A stretch of 64,000 bases of DNA from Litorimonas haliclonae (GTDB lineage Bacteria; Pseudomonadota; Alphaproteobacteria; Caulobacterales; Maricaulaceae): the NCBI RefSeq assembly GCF_965138505.1, contig NZ_CBCSCO010000001.1, forward strand, positions 372,001-436,000, in the 5' to 3' direction. Every line of letters begins with the position of its first letter. Position 1 is the first letter of the stretch. A program made the translations under genes and the position numbers. Below the pieces are notes generated by a model. That model was not told where the DNA came from and searched no databases. It saw only the letters and a list, made by a program, of their open reading frames with translations. Of the stretch, positions 9,100 to 17,457 are shown piece by piece.

Positions 9100-9163
9100 T
9101 CCGTCTAATGTAAGGCGTCTCTATGAATTTGAAAAGGGCCGGAGTGCGGAAGACATGGGGATG

Positions 9164-10510
9164 TTATGGGCGAGCGCGGGCTTCAATCTCCGCCAGTTCA
9201 GCCTCAATGTCTTCACGCGGAAGCCATATACCTCTGACCATGACGCCTGCGGGGGATTGCAAGTTATCAAGATCGTCCAGGGGATTGTTTTCCAGTAAAA
9301 TCAGATCGGCGCGCATATTTGGCGCCACCGTCCCGAATCTATCAACGTCTTTGAAATACGCTCCGATAGCAGATGTTCCGCTTATCAAGATGTCTCTATT
9401 GGTCAGTCCGGCTTCCTCCATCGCATCGATTTCACGATGTATCGAAAAGCCCGGAACACTGAACAGCTGAGGCGCGTCCGTTCCAAACAGAATTTCGACG
9501 CCCTCCTCCTGAAGAATTTTTAGCAGTTTCAGGCGGTTCTGTTCGTGTATTTGCGGGTCGCCTTCGGTCAGAAACCCGATCCGGTCACGCCAGTTCTGCA
9601 CAGTTTCGGCGCGGATATATTTCAACTCGTCATACTGATTTAAGATTTCTAGATTTCCGGCGCCAATCAGGGTTTTCCAAAGTGCAGAGGTTGGCACGAC
9701 TCCTACACCCGCGTTTTTTGTTTTGCGGGCAATTTCGCGAAATTCATCATCGGAAATTAAATTTGAGAATCCATCAAGATAAGCAATAAAGCCGTCCAGA
9801 TGATCCAGCGTTCTTTGTCCGGCGACCAGAGAATGGATTAACCCAACTTCCTCTGGAACATGGCCTCCAAAGTCGATTTCCAGCCTCTTTGCCTGCAGGG
9901 CCATAGCGTCATATTCCGCGCGGGTCAGACCGGGATGCACTTTCAACAAATCCCACCCTTCCATTACTTGAGTGGTCACGCTTTCTTCCGCCTCATTTGG
10001 CGAGGAAATGCTGTTTCCATTGAAACTTGGCCCGGCCAAATAAAGCGTGGGGGAAAGACGTTCGTCCGCCTTGGCATCTTCGCGTAATTGCAGCTGCCCC
10101 GGCGAGCCCAACATGCCCCGAACGGTCGTGACGCCATTGGAAAGATAAAGAAAAAGCGTGTCATTGACCTGCTGCTTACCTTGCGACAAGGGCGGGATAT
10201 GGCCATGCATTTCCCCGAAACCGGGCATGAGGTACTGCCCTTCACCGTCAATCAGAATTGCGCCTTCGGGAATACCTGTCGTCTCGGTGTCCGAAACACT
10301 CAGAATCCTGTCACCTGAAACTAGAACCGTCTGGTTATTTAAAACGTTCAAACCGTTTGAGGTCTGACCATCCATAGGTAAAACGGATACATTCACAAAA
10401 GCCGTCATAGGACCGTCCTGAGCCAAAGCAGCAGCACTAAAAAGAAACAGCGCCGCCAATATGCTTTGGCTGATAATATTTAGTCGTGACATGATTTTGC
10501 GGCGCAGCAT
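9164..10510 (-). CDS. Exported amidohydrolase family protein (imidazolonepropionase-like)
   Basis: This 448-aa metal-dependent hydrolase has an N-terminal signal peptide (about residues 9-30, ending AAALAQ). A good ribosome site (GGGGG) supports the ATG at 10510; an internal ATG at 10492 is possible. Amidohydrolase ligands are visible in order: HGH in LMPGFGEMHGH, the candidate carboxylated Lys in WDLLKVHPG, His in DFGGHVPEE, His in TLDHLDGF and Asp in LFGTDAPQ. A binuclear metal site is therefore likely. Periplasmic members of this group often hydrolyse dipeptides or cyclic amides, but the substrate cannot be read from the sequence. It stands downstream of clpS-clpA's promoter region on the same strand and appears to be its own unit. 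Confidence 0.85.
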   Translation of the reverse strand: MLRRKIMSRLNIISQSILAALFLFSAAALAQDGPMTAFVNVSVLPMDGQTSNGLNVLNNQTVLVSGDRILSVSDTETTGIPEGAILIDGEGQYLMPGFGEMHGHIPPLSQGKQQVNDTLFLYLSNGVTTVRGMLGSPGQLQLREDAKADERLSPTLYLAGPSFNGNSISSPNEAEESVTTQVMEGWDLLKVHPGLTRAEYDAMALQAKRLEIDFGGHVPEEVGLIHSLVAGQRTLDHLDGFIAYLDGFSNLISDDEFREIARKTKNAGVGVVPTSALWKTLIGAGNLEILNQYDELKYIRAETVQNWRDRIGFLTEGDPQIHEQNRLKLLKILQEEGVEILFGTDAPQLFSVPGFSIHREIDAMEEAGLTNRDILISGTSAIGAYFKDVDRFGTVAPNMRADLILLENNPLDDLDNLQSPAGVMVRGIWLPREDIEAELAEIEARARP

Positions 10511-11040
10511 TCTGACCCCCGAGACATAAATTATTATCCGAACCTACCCATTCTCCATCTGGAAACCAGTGACATTTTCTTTAGGGAGTACGGAGTGTAG
10601 AAAAAGATCCGTGTTTATTTTCCCGTTATCTATTTGAATTATTTGAAAAAATAAAAACTCCATCCCCACTTCACAAAGTTAGGTTATATTAAACTCGTTC
10701 TTCTGAACACGGACAGGAACGCGTCAGGTTCTGGTTCAGGAGGCGGCGAGGTTGAGCATTCACCTGTGACAGGGTGAACTGTGCCGGGCCTGCCATGAGT
10801 GTGAGCCTGCCGTACCGTGCAGTGTCGGGCTGAGATAAACCCGGTGAGTGCGACCGTCGGAGAAACAAGAGGCCGCTCGGGTATAAAATCGCTGCCGCAG
10901 AGCTTTGGCTTTTGCGAAACACATATTCTCTTCGGTCTCCGGTAGGAGCCGAAGCTCTGCGGACTGTCCTTCTTATCAGGAAACCGTGAGACGCTCGACC
11001 CCAGATGGCGAGTTGAATAAAAGGCTTGGGCGATGCAAAC
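10511..11040. other. Gene-free, GC-rich, structured intergenic stretch; candidate non-coding RNA
   Basis: Between the divergent amidohydrolase and DD-carboxypeptidase genes I see no convincing protein; overlapping minus-strand frames at 10684-11076 have no ribosome site and a composition rich in Pro/Ser/Arg. The part from about 10700 to 11000 is visibly GC-richer than its flanks and full of inverted repeats. These are a 16-bp stem at 10895-10910 with 10947-10962, a small hairpin at 10759-10778 (TTCACC...GGTGAA) and CGGG/CCCG at 10826-10843. The single non-Watson-Crick pair in the long stem is U-G on the plus strand but A-C on the minus strand, slightly favouring a plus-strand RNA. Hallmarks of RNase P RNA, tmRNA, 6S and SRP RNA were not found. 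Confidence 0.4.
10895..10962 (+). repeat. Long stem-loop (16-bp arms) in the structured intergenic stretch
   Basis: Left arm CCGCAGAGCTTTGGCT (10895-10910) pairs with AGCCGAAGCTCTGCGG (10947-10962), with one G-U wobble, around a 36-base loop. No U-run follows, so it is not a simple terminator. Confidence 0.8.
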
Positions 11041-11070
11041 TTCAGAAGTTAAGATCACATTCTCTTCACC

Positions 11071-11100
11071 CGTCATTACCCGGCTCGACCGGGTAATCCA
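11071..11100 (+). repeat. Alphaproteobacterial REP-like palindrome, copy 1
   Basis: CGTCATTACCCGG, a five-base loop CTCGA, then CCGGGTAATCCA: the 9-bp arms at 11075-11083 and 11089-11097 are perfect. The CGTCAT...CCGG...ATCCA form is the common extragenic palindrome of alphaproteobacterial genomes. Confidence 0.75.
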
Positions 11101-11197
11101 TATGGTGAAATGGCAACTAAATGAGGTCTATCATTGGTACTTTGAGGCTTTTGCTTACGCCCGACTTCAAAATCACACCTTTCGAAACAGAGTCGCA

Positions 11198-11227
11198 TGG
11201 ATTGCCCGATCAAGTCGGACAATGACG
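11198..11227 (-). repeat. REP-like palindrome, copy 2, opposite orientation
   Basis: Read on the minus strand this is CGTCATTGTCCGA, a five-base loop, then TCGGGCAATCCA, matching copy 1 in layout. The arms are ATTGCCCGA and TCGGACAAT with one mismatch. With copy 1 it brackets about 100 bp (11101-11197) in which I see no gene, so the pair resembles a BIME-like mosaic element. Confidence 0.7.
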
Positions 11228-11351
11228 ACTAGAAAAGCAAGGGCGGCTAAAACTGTTAAAGAAACTGCCGTCGCATCCTTACTAACCTCGCTTCGCGCTG
11301 CGTCGTTCGGATGGATATATTAACCCTCTCGAAAGATGTCCCTCCTATCCC

Positions 11352-12608
11352 ATGACTATGCGCCGCGCTTTTCTTGTGACAGCCCTGATTTTGCTTGCCA
11401 ATTTCTGGCCTGCCGTCGCCAATGCACAAAGCCTGGCCACCGAGAAGCCAACGGGGCGTTACGCCTCTATCATTGTGGATACGGATAATCTCGACATTCT
11501 TCACGCCCGGCAGATTGACGAGCTTCGCTATCCGGCCTCACTGACAAAGGTGATGACGCTTTATCTCGCCTTTGACGCTTTAAATAGCGGGGAGCTTCGA
11601 CTGGAGGAAAAGGTTAAAGTCTCTGCTGTCGCCGCGCGGACACCGCCAGTCGATATCGGTCTTCGGACAGGACAGTCGGTCAGTATAGACACGCTCATGC
11701 AAGCCATCGCCGTGCGAAGCGCAAATGACGCCGCCGTCGTTCTTGCGGAACGCCTGGGGGGATCAGAGGCCGGGTTTGCCGAAATGATGACCGCCAAAGC
11801 GCGAAGCCTCGGGATGAGCCAGACGACTTTTAAAACGGCGAATGGCCTCCCCCATCCAGAACAAATCACCACAGCCCGGGACATGGCGAAACTGGCCAAT
11901 GCTGTTCTGGTAAATCACCGTCGGCATTATCATTATTTCGGATTGAAGTCGTTTCGGTTTAACGGACGCACTTATTTGAATACCAACAGGCTCCTGCGCG
12001 AGCGCGAAGACGTGGACGGATTTAAAACAGGTTATACCAATGATAGCGGCTATAACCTCATCGTCTCGGCGCAACGGGACGGACGGCGTCTCATCGCGGT
12101 TGTTTTGGGCGGAGCCAGCGGCGCATCCCGTAACTCACATATGGCTGACCTGATTGACCGAGGCTTTGATGTCATGGGGGTGACGCCGCAAACAATCAAA
12201 GTCGCGCAGGCCCCGAAGGTTTCCCGTCCCGACAAACCGTCCCGCGCAAAAGCCAAGACACAAGGGTCAGAAAATTCAGATTCTCCCTCTACGCCGCCGA
12301 GCGTGCTTCGCCTTCGCGGACAAGACGCGCCTATCGTGCTGCCTGCTTCCAGCGGGCGCAATTTTCGCCTCCCAAACGGCAATTGGTCGGTACAACTTGG
12401 TCTATTTCAGACAGAAGCTTCCGCTAAAGCGCATCTCGACAGTCTTGGGCTTCTTCCGGAATTAGCCACCGCGAAACCCGTTTTAATACCCCGTGGAGCC
12501 ATGATCGCCGCGCGTATGACGGGACTTTCCGCACAATCGGCGCGGGCGAGCTGTAAAGCGCTTGTCAAAACCCGCCATGGGTGCTTGATTATCGGACCTA
12601 ATTCGTAA
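11352..12608 (+). CDS. D-alanyl-D-alanine carboxypeptidase (PBP5/6 family) with C-terminal SPOR domain
   Basis: This 418-aa exported protein trims the terminal D-Ala of peptidoglycan stem peptides. After a signal peptide (residues 1-26, ending ANAQ) the serine-peptidase S11 motifs are all present: SLTK (63-66, nucleophile Ser), SAN (123-125) and KTG (225-227). A Pro/Ser-rich linker (about 280-335) leads to a SPOR domain (about 345-410, GNWSVQLGLFQTEASAKAHLDSL), which binds denuded glycan strands at the division site. The C-terminal amphipathic anchor of classical PBP5 is replaced by SPOR. The gene is followed 21 bp later by panC on the same strand. Confidence 0.93.
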   Translation: MTMRRAFLVTALILLANFWPAVANAQSLATEKPTGRYASIIVDTDNLDILHARQIDELRYPASLTKVMTLYLAFDALNSGELRLEEKVKVSAVAARTPPVDIGLRTGQSVSIDTLMQAIAVRSANDAAVVLAERLGGSEAGFAEMMTAKARSLGMSQTTFKTANGLPHPEQITTARDMAKLANAVLVNHRRHYHYFGLKSFRFNGRTYLNTNRLLREREDVDGFKTGYTNDSGYNLIVSAQRDGRRLIAVVLGGASGASRNSHMADLIDRGFDVMGVTPQTIKVAQAPKVSRPDKPSRAKAKTQGSENSDSPSTPPSVLRLRGQDAPIVLPASSGRNFRLPNGNWSVQLGLFQTEASAKAHLDSLGLLPELATAKPVLIPRGAMIAARMTGLSAQSARASCKALVKTRHGCLIIGPNS

Positions 12609-12629
12609 CCTCTCAGGCTCTTCCGCTTT

Positions 12630-13496
12630 ATGGCGTCATCTCCCCTCATTTCCCGAACGCAAAAAGACTTGCGCGGCCAGATTGCTGAGTGGCGGGGTTC
12701 AGGCGATCGCATCAGCTTTGTCCCGACAATGGGCGCTTTGCATGAAGGACACCTCACCCTGATAAGGCTAGCCCGGAAAAAGGCCGAACGGGTCGTCGTC
12801 TCTATTTTCGTCAACCCGACCCAATTCGCGCCTGGCGAGGATTTGGAAGCCTATCCCCGTACAGAAGCCGCTGATACAGAGAAGCTCGCCGCAGAAGGCG
12901 TTGACCTCATTTATATTCCCTACCCGGATTCTATGTATGACGTTCATCACGCCACCACGGTCAAAGTTGGCGGCGTTGCGCAAGGTCTTGAGACCGACCA
13001 TCGCCCGACTTTTTTCGACGGCGTCTCTCTCGTCGTGACCAAACTCTTTAATCGTGTACAGCCCGACTCAGCGGTCTTCGGCGAGAAGGATTACCAACAA
13101 CTCGCCACCATTCGGCGATTGGTAGAAGACCTCGACATGCCGATAAAAATCATCGGCGCGCCGATTGCCCGGGACGAATATGGTCTCGCCCTGTCTTCCA
13201 GAAATCAATATTTTGACGAAGACGGGCTCACAATTGCGCGTCGCCTCAATAAAATCATGTTTGCCTGCGCTGAGGAAATGGAAGGCGGTCGAAATGTGGA
13301 CCGCGCCGCTGAGGACGCCGCCAAAGCCTTGTTAGAAGCTGGGTTTTCAAACGTGGATTATGTCGAAACACGGAGTAAAAACTCCCTCACCGTTTTGGAA
13401 GGCGGGGTATTAAACGCTCCGTCTCGCTTGCTTATAGCCGCCCATTGCAAAGGCGTGCGGCTCATTGATAATTGCGCCGTGAATGCGAAAGAATAG
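12630..13496 (+). CDS. panC: Pantothenate synthetase
   Basis: This 288-aa cytoplasmic ATP-dependent ligase joins pantoate and beta-alanine to form pantothenate, the coenzyme A precursor. The nucleotidyl-transferase fold motifs are seen: FVPTMGALHEGH (residues 30-41, HxGH type), VVSIFVNPTQF, FGEKDYQQL and the ATP-site motif LALSSRNQY. Length is standard. It starts 22 bp after the DD-carboxypeptidase stop and is probably co-transcribed. panB is not in the window. Confidence 0.97.
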   Translation: MASSPLISRTQKDLRGQIAEWRGSGDRISFVPTMGALHEGHLTLIRLARKKAERVVVSIFVNPTQFAPGEDLEAYPRTEAADTEKLAAEGVDLIYIPYPDSMYDVHHATTVKVGGVAQGLETDHRPTFFDGVSLVVTKLFNRVQPDSAVFGEKDYQQLATIRRLVEDLDMPIKIIGAPIARDEYGLALSSRNQYFDEDGLTIARRLNKIMFACAEEMEGGRNVDRAAEDAAKALLEAGFSNVDYVETRSKNSLTVLEGGVLNAPSRLLIAAHCKGVRLIDNCAVNAKE

Positions 13497-13572
13497 TGTG
13501 ATAGTCTGCCGAGGCGCCGACATTTTACATACTAAATTTATTTCAAACCGGTTCAGCCCGAAAGGCTAATTC

Positions 13573-14241
13573 ATGATTACGCTACACCATCTCGAAAATT
13601 CCCAATCCATCCGTATTCTTTGGCTGCTTGAGGAACTCGGTATGGAATATGATTTTAAAATGTATGACCGGGATCCGAAAACCATGTTGGCCCCTGCGGA
13701 ATATAAAGCTATCTCCCCGCTTGGAACCGCGCCAGTGATCACCGACGGAGATGTGGCTCTTTCCGAGAGTAACGCGATTATTGATTATATTTTGGACAAA
13801 GCCAACGCAGAGACCTGGCGCCCCGGACCCACCTCGAAAAATCGTGAAAAATATTTGTTCTGGTTCCACGCCTCACAAGGCAGCCTCCAGTCCATACTGA
13901 CTATGAGTCTGGTTTTAACAATTACGACGTCCAGATCGCCCGGCCTCATCCGCCCTCTCATAAAGAAAGTTTTGGGGATGACGCAGGCAGGTTTCGTTAA
14001 ACCCCGATTAAAAGCTATTTTGACTGTTCTGGAGCAGGATTTATCCGAGTCGAAATATGTCGCTGGCGGCCGTATAACGGCGGCAGATATTGCACTCGGT
14101 TATACTCTGGAAATGGCCGGAATGAGGGGCTTATTGGACGATTATCCGAATTGTCTGGATTATGTTGAACGGATGACAACCAGACCGGCTTTTAAACGGG
14201 CCGTCGAAAAAGACGGGAAATATACAGGCATCCCAACTTAA
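13573..14241 (+). CDS. Glutathione S-transferase family protein
   Basis: This 222-aa cytoplasmic protein has an N-terminal thioredoxin-like domain with HHLENSQSIRILWLLEELG (a likely catalytic Ser at the end of strand 1) and the GSH-binding cis-Pro and SES motifs (GTAPVITDGDVALSESNAII). An all-helical C-terminal domain contains ITAADIALGYTLEMAG. It resembles the bacterial YfcG/GstB-like branch; the substrate is unknown. It appears to be a single gene, 76 bp after panC, convergent with the DUF1489 gene. Confidence 0.9.
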   Translation: MITLHHLENSQSIRILWLLEELGMEYDFKMYDRDPKTMLAPAEYKAISPLGTAPVITDGDVALSESNAIIDYILDKANAETWRPGPTSKNREKYLFWFHASQGSLQSILTMSLVLTITTSRSPGLIRPLIKKVLGMTQAGFVKPRLKAILTVLEQDLSESKYVAGGRITAADIALGYTLEMAGMRGLLDDYPNCLDYVERMTTRPAFKRAVEKDGKYTGIPT

Positions 14242-14251
14242 ATTTAGGAAA

Positions 14252-14683
14252 TTACCAAGCCCCGAGATTGACTAGCTTCATACGAAGCGCCGGAGGCAGC
14301 TCTTCGCCGCTGCCCGGCCCGGTTAGATCATCCGGCGCGTCGCCTGCCTGTAGGTATCGCCACCCCTGAAAGGCGCGGCGTGGGGTCGGCACGACCGGAA
14401 TGAGGTTTGGATCCATCACTATGGCGCAGGCCCGATGTCCATTTTTTGTCGTTTCTTCAAACCCAACAATTTTATTTCGGCATTGGATAATACCTTTGAT
14501 AACCCAATAAAGGGAGCCCCCATCAAGCAATTCGTCTTTACGTTTAGGCGTCATCCGCGTGACATGAACGTGATTGGGGGATTGACCCTTACTTTTGCGG
14601 CGCTCCACAATGACCTTCTGCCAATCTCGCAATGTCGAAATTGACTCAGAACCAACAGAGAGTTTTTGCAAATGTAGGGTCAC
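14252..14683 (-). CDS. DUF1489 family protein
   Basis: This 143-aa cytoplasmic protein matches the alphaproteobacterial DUF1489 family, seen in HVTRMTPKRKDELLDGGSLYWVIKG, the IQCRNKIVGFE segment and the C-terminal PRRAFQGWRYLQAGDAPDDL. Its length is as usual for the family. The role is not known; relatives are single-copy genes conserved in the class. It converges on the GST gene with a gap of 10 bp. Confidence 0.9.
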   Translation of the reverse strand: MTLHLQKLSVGSESISTLRDWQKVIVERRKSKGQSPNHVHVTRMTPKRKDELLDGGSLYWVIKGIIQCRNKIVGFEETTKNGHRACAIVMDPNLIPVVPTPRRAFQGWRYLQAGDAPDDLTGPGSGEELPPALRMKLVNLGAW

Positions 14684-14747
14684 ACACTTGCATAACGCGG
14701 CGGTTACGATTCTCTAAGGGGCGTTTACAGTTTCAGTCGAAAGGATC

Positions 14748-15686
14748 TTAAAATCTGCGTTCAAACGGCTCTGTATCTACAAGATAATCCGGCACGTCCG
14801 GGTCTATCCTAAATGTTACCATATCCGTCGGCGTCGTATCCGGAACCAACCCAGCTTTACTGATAATCCGGCCAAATGCTGATTTAATCTGACGGGTAAC
14901 GGCGCCGTCTCTGCTGTAGCTCGGGTTCATCCCCAAACGATGGCGTAATGTAGCGTTTGTCAACATAGCGGCATTCTTCATGGCGCTTTGTTGCGTTGAA
15001 TATTCTGTTGTTACGGACACGCAAAACGTCTGATTATCCACCCGGTGCGGCGAGTTCAATGGCCAGGTTGCCGCTTGATCGGTCTCTAATTCAATTATCT
15101 TCGCATGGTCTTCAAAATAATCTTTGTAGGGCAAATCATCATCGATGTAATTTGTTATTGAGTTTTCGTGGGCTTCGTCAGGAATAAACTCCGTCGTCAT
15201 GGGGTATATATAAAGCACCTTCTTCCCGCGAACGTGCCACAATATCGTTTCTGTTTTGTCGAAATGATAGGGCACTCGAGCCACTGGCGAACTAATCAAA
15301 ATACCGCCTTTGGCGTTATAAACGTTTGTTCCGCTCTGCTTGGACAAATCACCATACATATTATCCAGAACGGCCTTATATTCGGGATGGACAGTCATTG
15401 CCTGACGAACATTAATCCAGACTCTTCCCGCTTTGGCAGCCTCTATCAGCACTTTTCCTGGAACGTCGCGAAAATCGCCCGTTCGAAACTTATTCGGAAA
15501 TTCAGGGTCATTTGATTCCCCCATCGTACAGACATCGAGCATATTTTGGGGATGTTTCTCCAGAAGCTCAATCAAAGCGTCATCCGTAAACAATCCCGTT
15601 TCAGAAAGTTTATGTCTGAAAGTCATAATCTCCTTCTGGAATTTATGTGTTTTCTCGTCAGTCCAATTTGTAATTATTTCAGCCAT
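14748..15686 (-). CDS. Cupin/JmjC-like Fe(II)-dioxygenase-type protein
   Basis: This 312-aa soluble protein shows a double-stranded beta-helix core. PYHFDKTETILWHVRGKKVLYIYP (middle) supplies an HxD pair, and WPLNSPHRVDN supplies a distal His, the arrangement of Fe(II)/2-oxoglutarate-dependent hydroxylases. The N-terminal third (about 1-110) is helical and has no recognised domain. Similar proteins in alphaproteobacteria are annotated as cupin-like proteins without known substrate. It is a single minus-strand gene. Confidence 0.65.
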   Translation of the reverse strand: MAEIITNWTDEKTHKFQKEIMTFRHKLSETGLFTDDALIELLEKHPQNMLDVCTMGESNDPEFPNKFRTGDFRDVPGKVLIEAAKAGRVWINVRQAMTVHPEYKAVLDNMYGDLSKQSGTNVYNAKGGILISSPVARVPYHFDKTETILWHVRGKKVLYIYPMTTEFIPDEAHENSITNYIDDDLPYKDYFEDHAKIIELETDQAATWPLNSPHRVDNQTFCVSVTTEYSTQQSAMKNAAMLTNATLRHRLGMNPSYSRDGAVTRQIKSAFGRIISKAGLVPDTTPTDMVTFRIDPDVPDYLVDTEPFERRF

Positions 15687-15813
15687 TTGAGGTCACCCAT
15701 TCTTACTTAATACGCCCTAACATTGCGCCATTTGCGCCGGATATAAGGGGAAGTCCTTTATTTTTTGTATGTTTCGAGGCTTAAAATATGGGTATGGTTA
15801 AAAATGACTTATC

Positions 15814-17355
15814 TTACCGAAAAGCCCTTCGAAGCGCGTAATAAGCTGCGCCTAAAACCATAACCGCGCCGATGATTAATCCGGATAATATGAGCAGAGG
15901 CCCCCACTCCCCCAGAAGTCTCTCCGCGCCCCTCAAACTTGCAGCTAAAGAGCCCCCCAGCAAAATGAAGCCCGTCAGCATAATCATCCAGAAACCGAGA
16001 TTTCCCGTTTCGTTCTCTTCTTCCTCAGGGGCGTGACGTTCAATATAACGCTCCGTACTGGTGATGTGATGGCGCATTGCGTCATCCTCACGAAGGTTAT
16101 CAATAACGGTTACATCAGTCTTTTTAGTCTTTGCCTCGCTAAAGACTGCTGCCTCTATCTCGGCTTTTGATGGGACGCGCGTCTCATTATCATCACGCAC
16201 AACTTGGAGCGCTTCGTTTCCCTCATCTTTTCTACCGGGAAACTCAACGAGGTTATTATTCTCTAATGGGGTGGTCAAAGTTTTGTCTTGAGCCGTGTCT
16301 TTAATATCGCCCGCGTCAATATTTTCACTCACGACTTCGGGACCGTCAGTGTCCTCTAACTTTGTAGAGCTTTCCATTTGTATTAAAGCCTCCGGCCAGT
16401 CTTCGGTTGTGGAGGTCTCTTCGTCGCTTACCTTATCTATAAGGGCATCTAGACGATCAGAAATATCGGCAGCAGCGTCAGCTATAACAGACCTATTGGG
16501 AGACCTTTGCCCATTATCTTCAATTTCGGCAGCGGCCTCAGTCTCTGTATCATCGATTTGTTCAGTATATCTATCATCTGGTGTTTCAGGTGTCTCAAAT
16601 TCAGTGATCTCATCAAAGCTAGACACGCGCGAAAAGTCATCAACCGCATCTTCTTCGGTTTGATAGAGTGTCTCTGGTTCAACGACTTCGCTCAGCATCA
16701 AAATACCGGCTGGTCCGTCCTCGCGGCGGCGGGTTGGCGTCGTTTGAGCGTCATAAGGCGCTCTGGCAACGACACCCGAAGTTTCATCTTGGGTAAAGAC
16801 AGGCAGCACGTCGTCGGTATATAACGCGGCCATATCCTCATCCTGAACGGGCGGCAGATCAACACTGGGGGCCGGACGAGGTTTCTTGTCTAGCCTTAAA
16901 AATAAAGCCTTTTCGGCGGTGCGGCGGCGCATTAAAGCATCAACGACATAGGTTTTGCCGTCGATGGTCGACTTTCGCCAGACATCTAGCCCGTTCGCGG
17001 CGTCCAGAGGCCGGCCATTATTAAGAGCACGCAAAGTATCGGATTTTAGAAAGGCTTTCGGGCCAATATTATAAGCGAAACTCACCAGCGCATCGAACTG
17101 ACCTTGCGACAGGGGCGCATGTACATTTTCATTTATCATGTCTTCAAAAGCCTGAAGGTCAGATATTAATAGCTCTTCAGCTTCGGACTTAGACATCTGA
17201 ATGGGGTCATCACTAAATAAACGATGCCCATAGCCTACAACCCTATGACCGGAAACAAGTGTGCGGTCCACAGGGCGATAACCCTCATAGGCCTTGATGA
17301 GTTTCAAGCCAGTCGATGACAGGGTTAGCCCGTGTGAAGCGGTCAAAGTGCTCAT
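15814..17355 (-). CDS. GH24 lysozyme-like domain on a long acidic linker with C-terminal membrane anchor
   Basis: The start chosen is the ATG at 17355 (GGGACG upstream), giving 513 aa; the frame extends to 17394. Residues about 1-150 form a phage-type lysozyme (GH24) with KAYEGYRPVDRTLVSGHRVVGYGHRL (candidate catalytic Glu in YEG, GYGH motif) and the usual PLSQGQFDALVSFAYNIGPKAF block. About 250 residues of highly acidic, Glu/Asp/Thr/Ser-rich low-complexity sequence follow. Two hydrophobic segments end the protein (FWMIMLTGFILLGGSLAASL and LLILSGLIIGAVMVLGAAYYAL). There is no signal peptide, so how the enzyme domain would reach peptidoglycan is unclear. It may be a domesticated endolysin; no phage genes flank it. 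Confidence 0.8.
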   Translation of the reverse strand: MSTLTASHGLTLSSTGLKLIKAYEGYRPVDRTLVSGHRVVGYGHRLFSDDPIQMSKSEAEELLISDLQAFEDMINENVHAPLSQGQFDALVSFAYNIGPKAFLKSDTLRALNNGRPLDAANGLDVWRKSTIDGKTYVVDALMRRRTAEKALFLRLDKKPRPAPSVDLPPVQDEDMAALYTDDVLPVFTQDETSGVVARAPYDAQTTPTRRREDGPAGILMLSEVVEPETLYQTEEDAVDDFSRVSSFDEITEFETPETPDDRYTEQIDDTETEAAAEIEDNGQRSPNRSVIADAAADISDRLDALIDKVSDEETSTTEDWPEALIQMESSTKLEDTDGPEVVSENIDAGDIKDTAQDKTLTTPLENNNLVEFPGRKDEGNEALQVVRDDNETRVPSKAEIEAAVFSEAKTKKTDVTVIDNLREDDAMRHHITSTERYIERHAPEEEENETGNLGFWMIMLTGFILLGGSLAASLRGAERLLGEWGPLLILSGLIIGAVMVLGAAYYALRRAFR

Positions 17356-17457
17356 TTTTCGTCCCAAACTGTTACAAATCACGCATGGTTTCACGCGTAA
17401 CTGTGCAAGTTTCAGGCCATTTTCGCTTTCAACGAGAGTTTTTGAAAGAAAATACGG

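Noticed and set aside
10684..11040. RNase P RNA, tmRNA, SRP or 6S RNA
   Set aside because: The universally conserved core sequences of these RNAs (for example GAGGAAAGTCC or GGAAGCAGCC) are not present on either strand.
10684..11076. 130-aa minus-strand frame in the structured gap
   Set aside because: No ribosome site, composition rich in Pro, Ser and Arg, overlapping frames equally open, and the region shows RNA-like inverted repeats.
16295..16663. 122-aa plus-strand Ser-rich frame
   Set aside because: Antisense of the acidic linker of the lysozyme-like protein; Ser/Val content mirrors its Glu/Asp codons.
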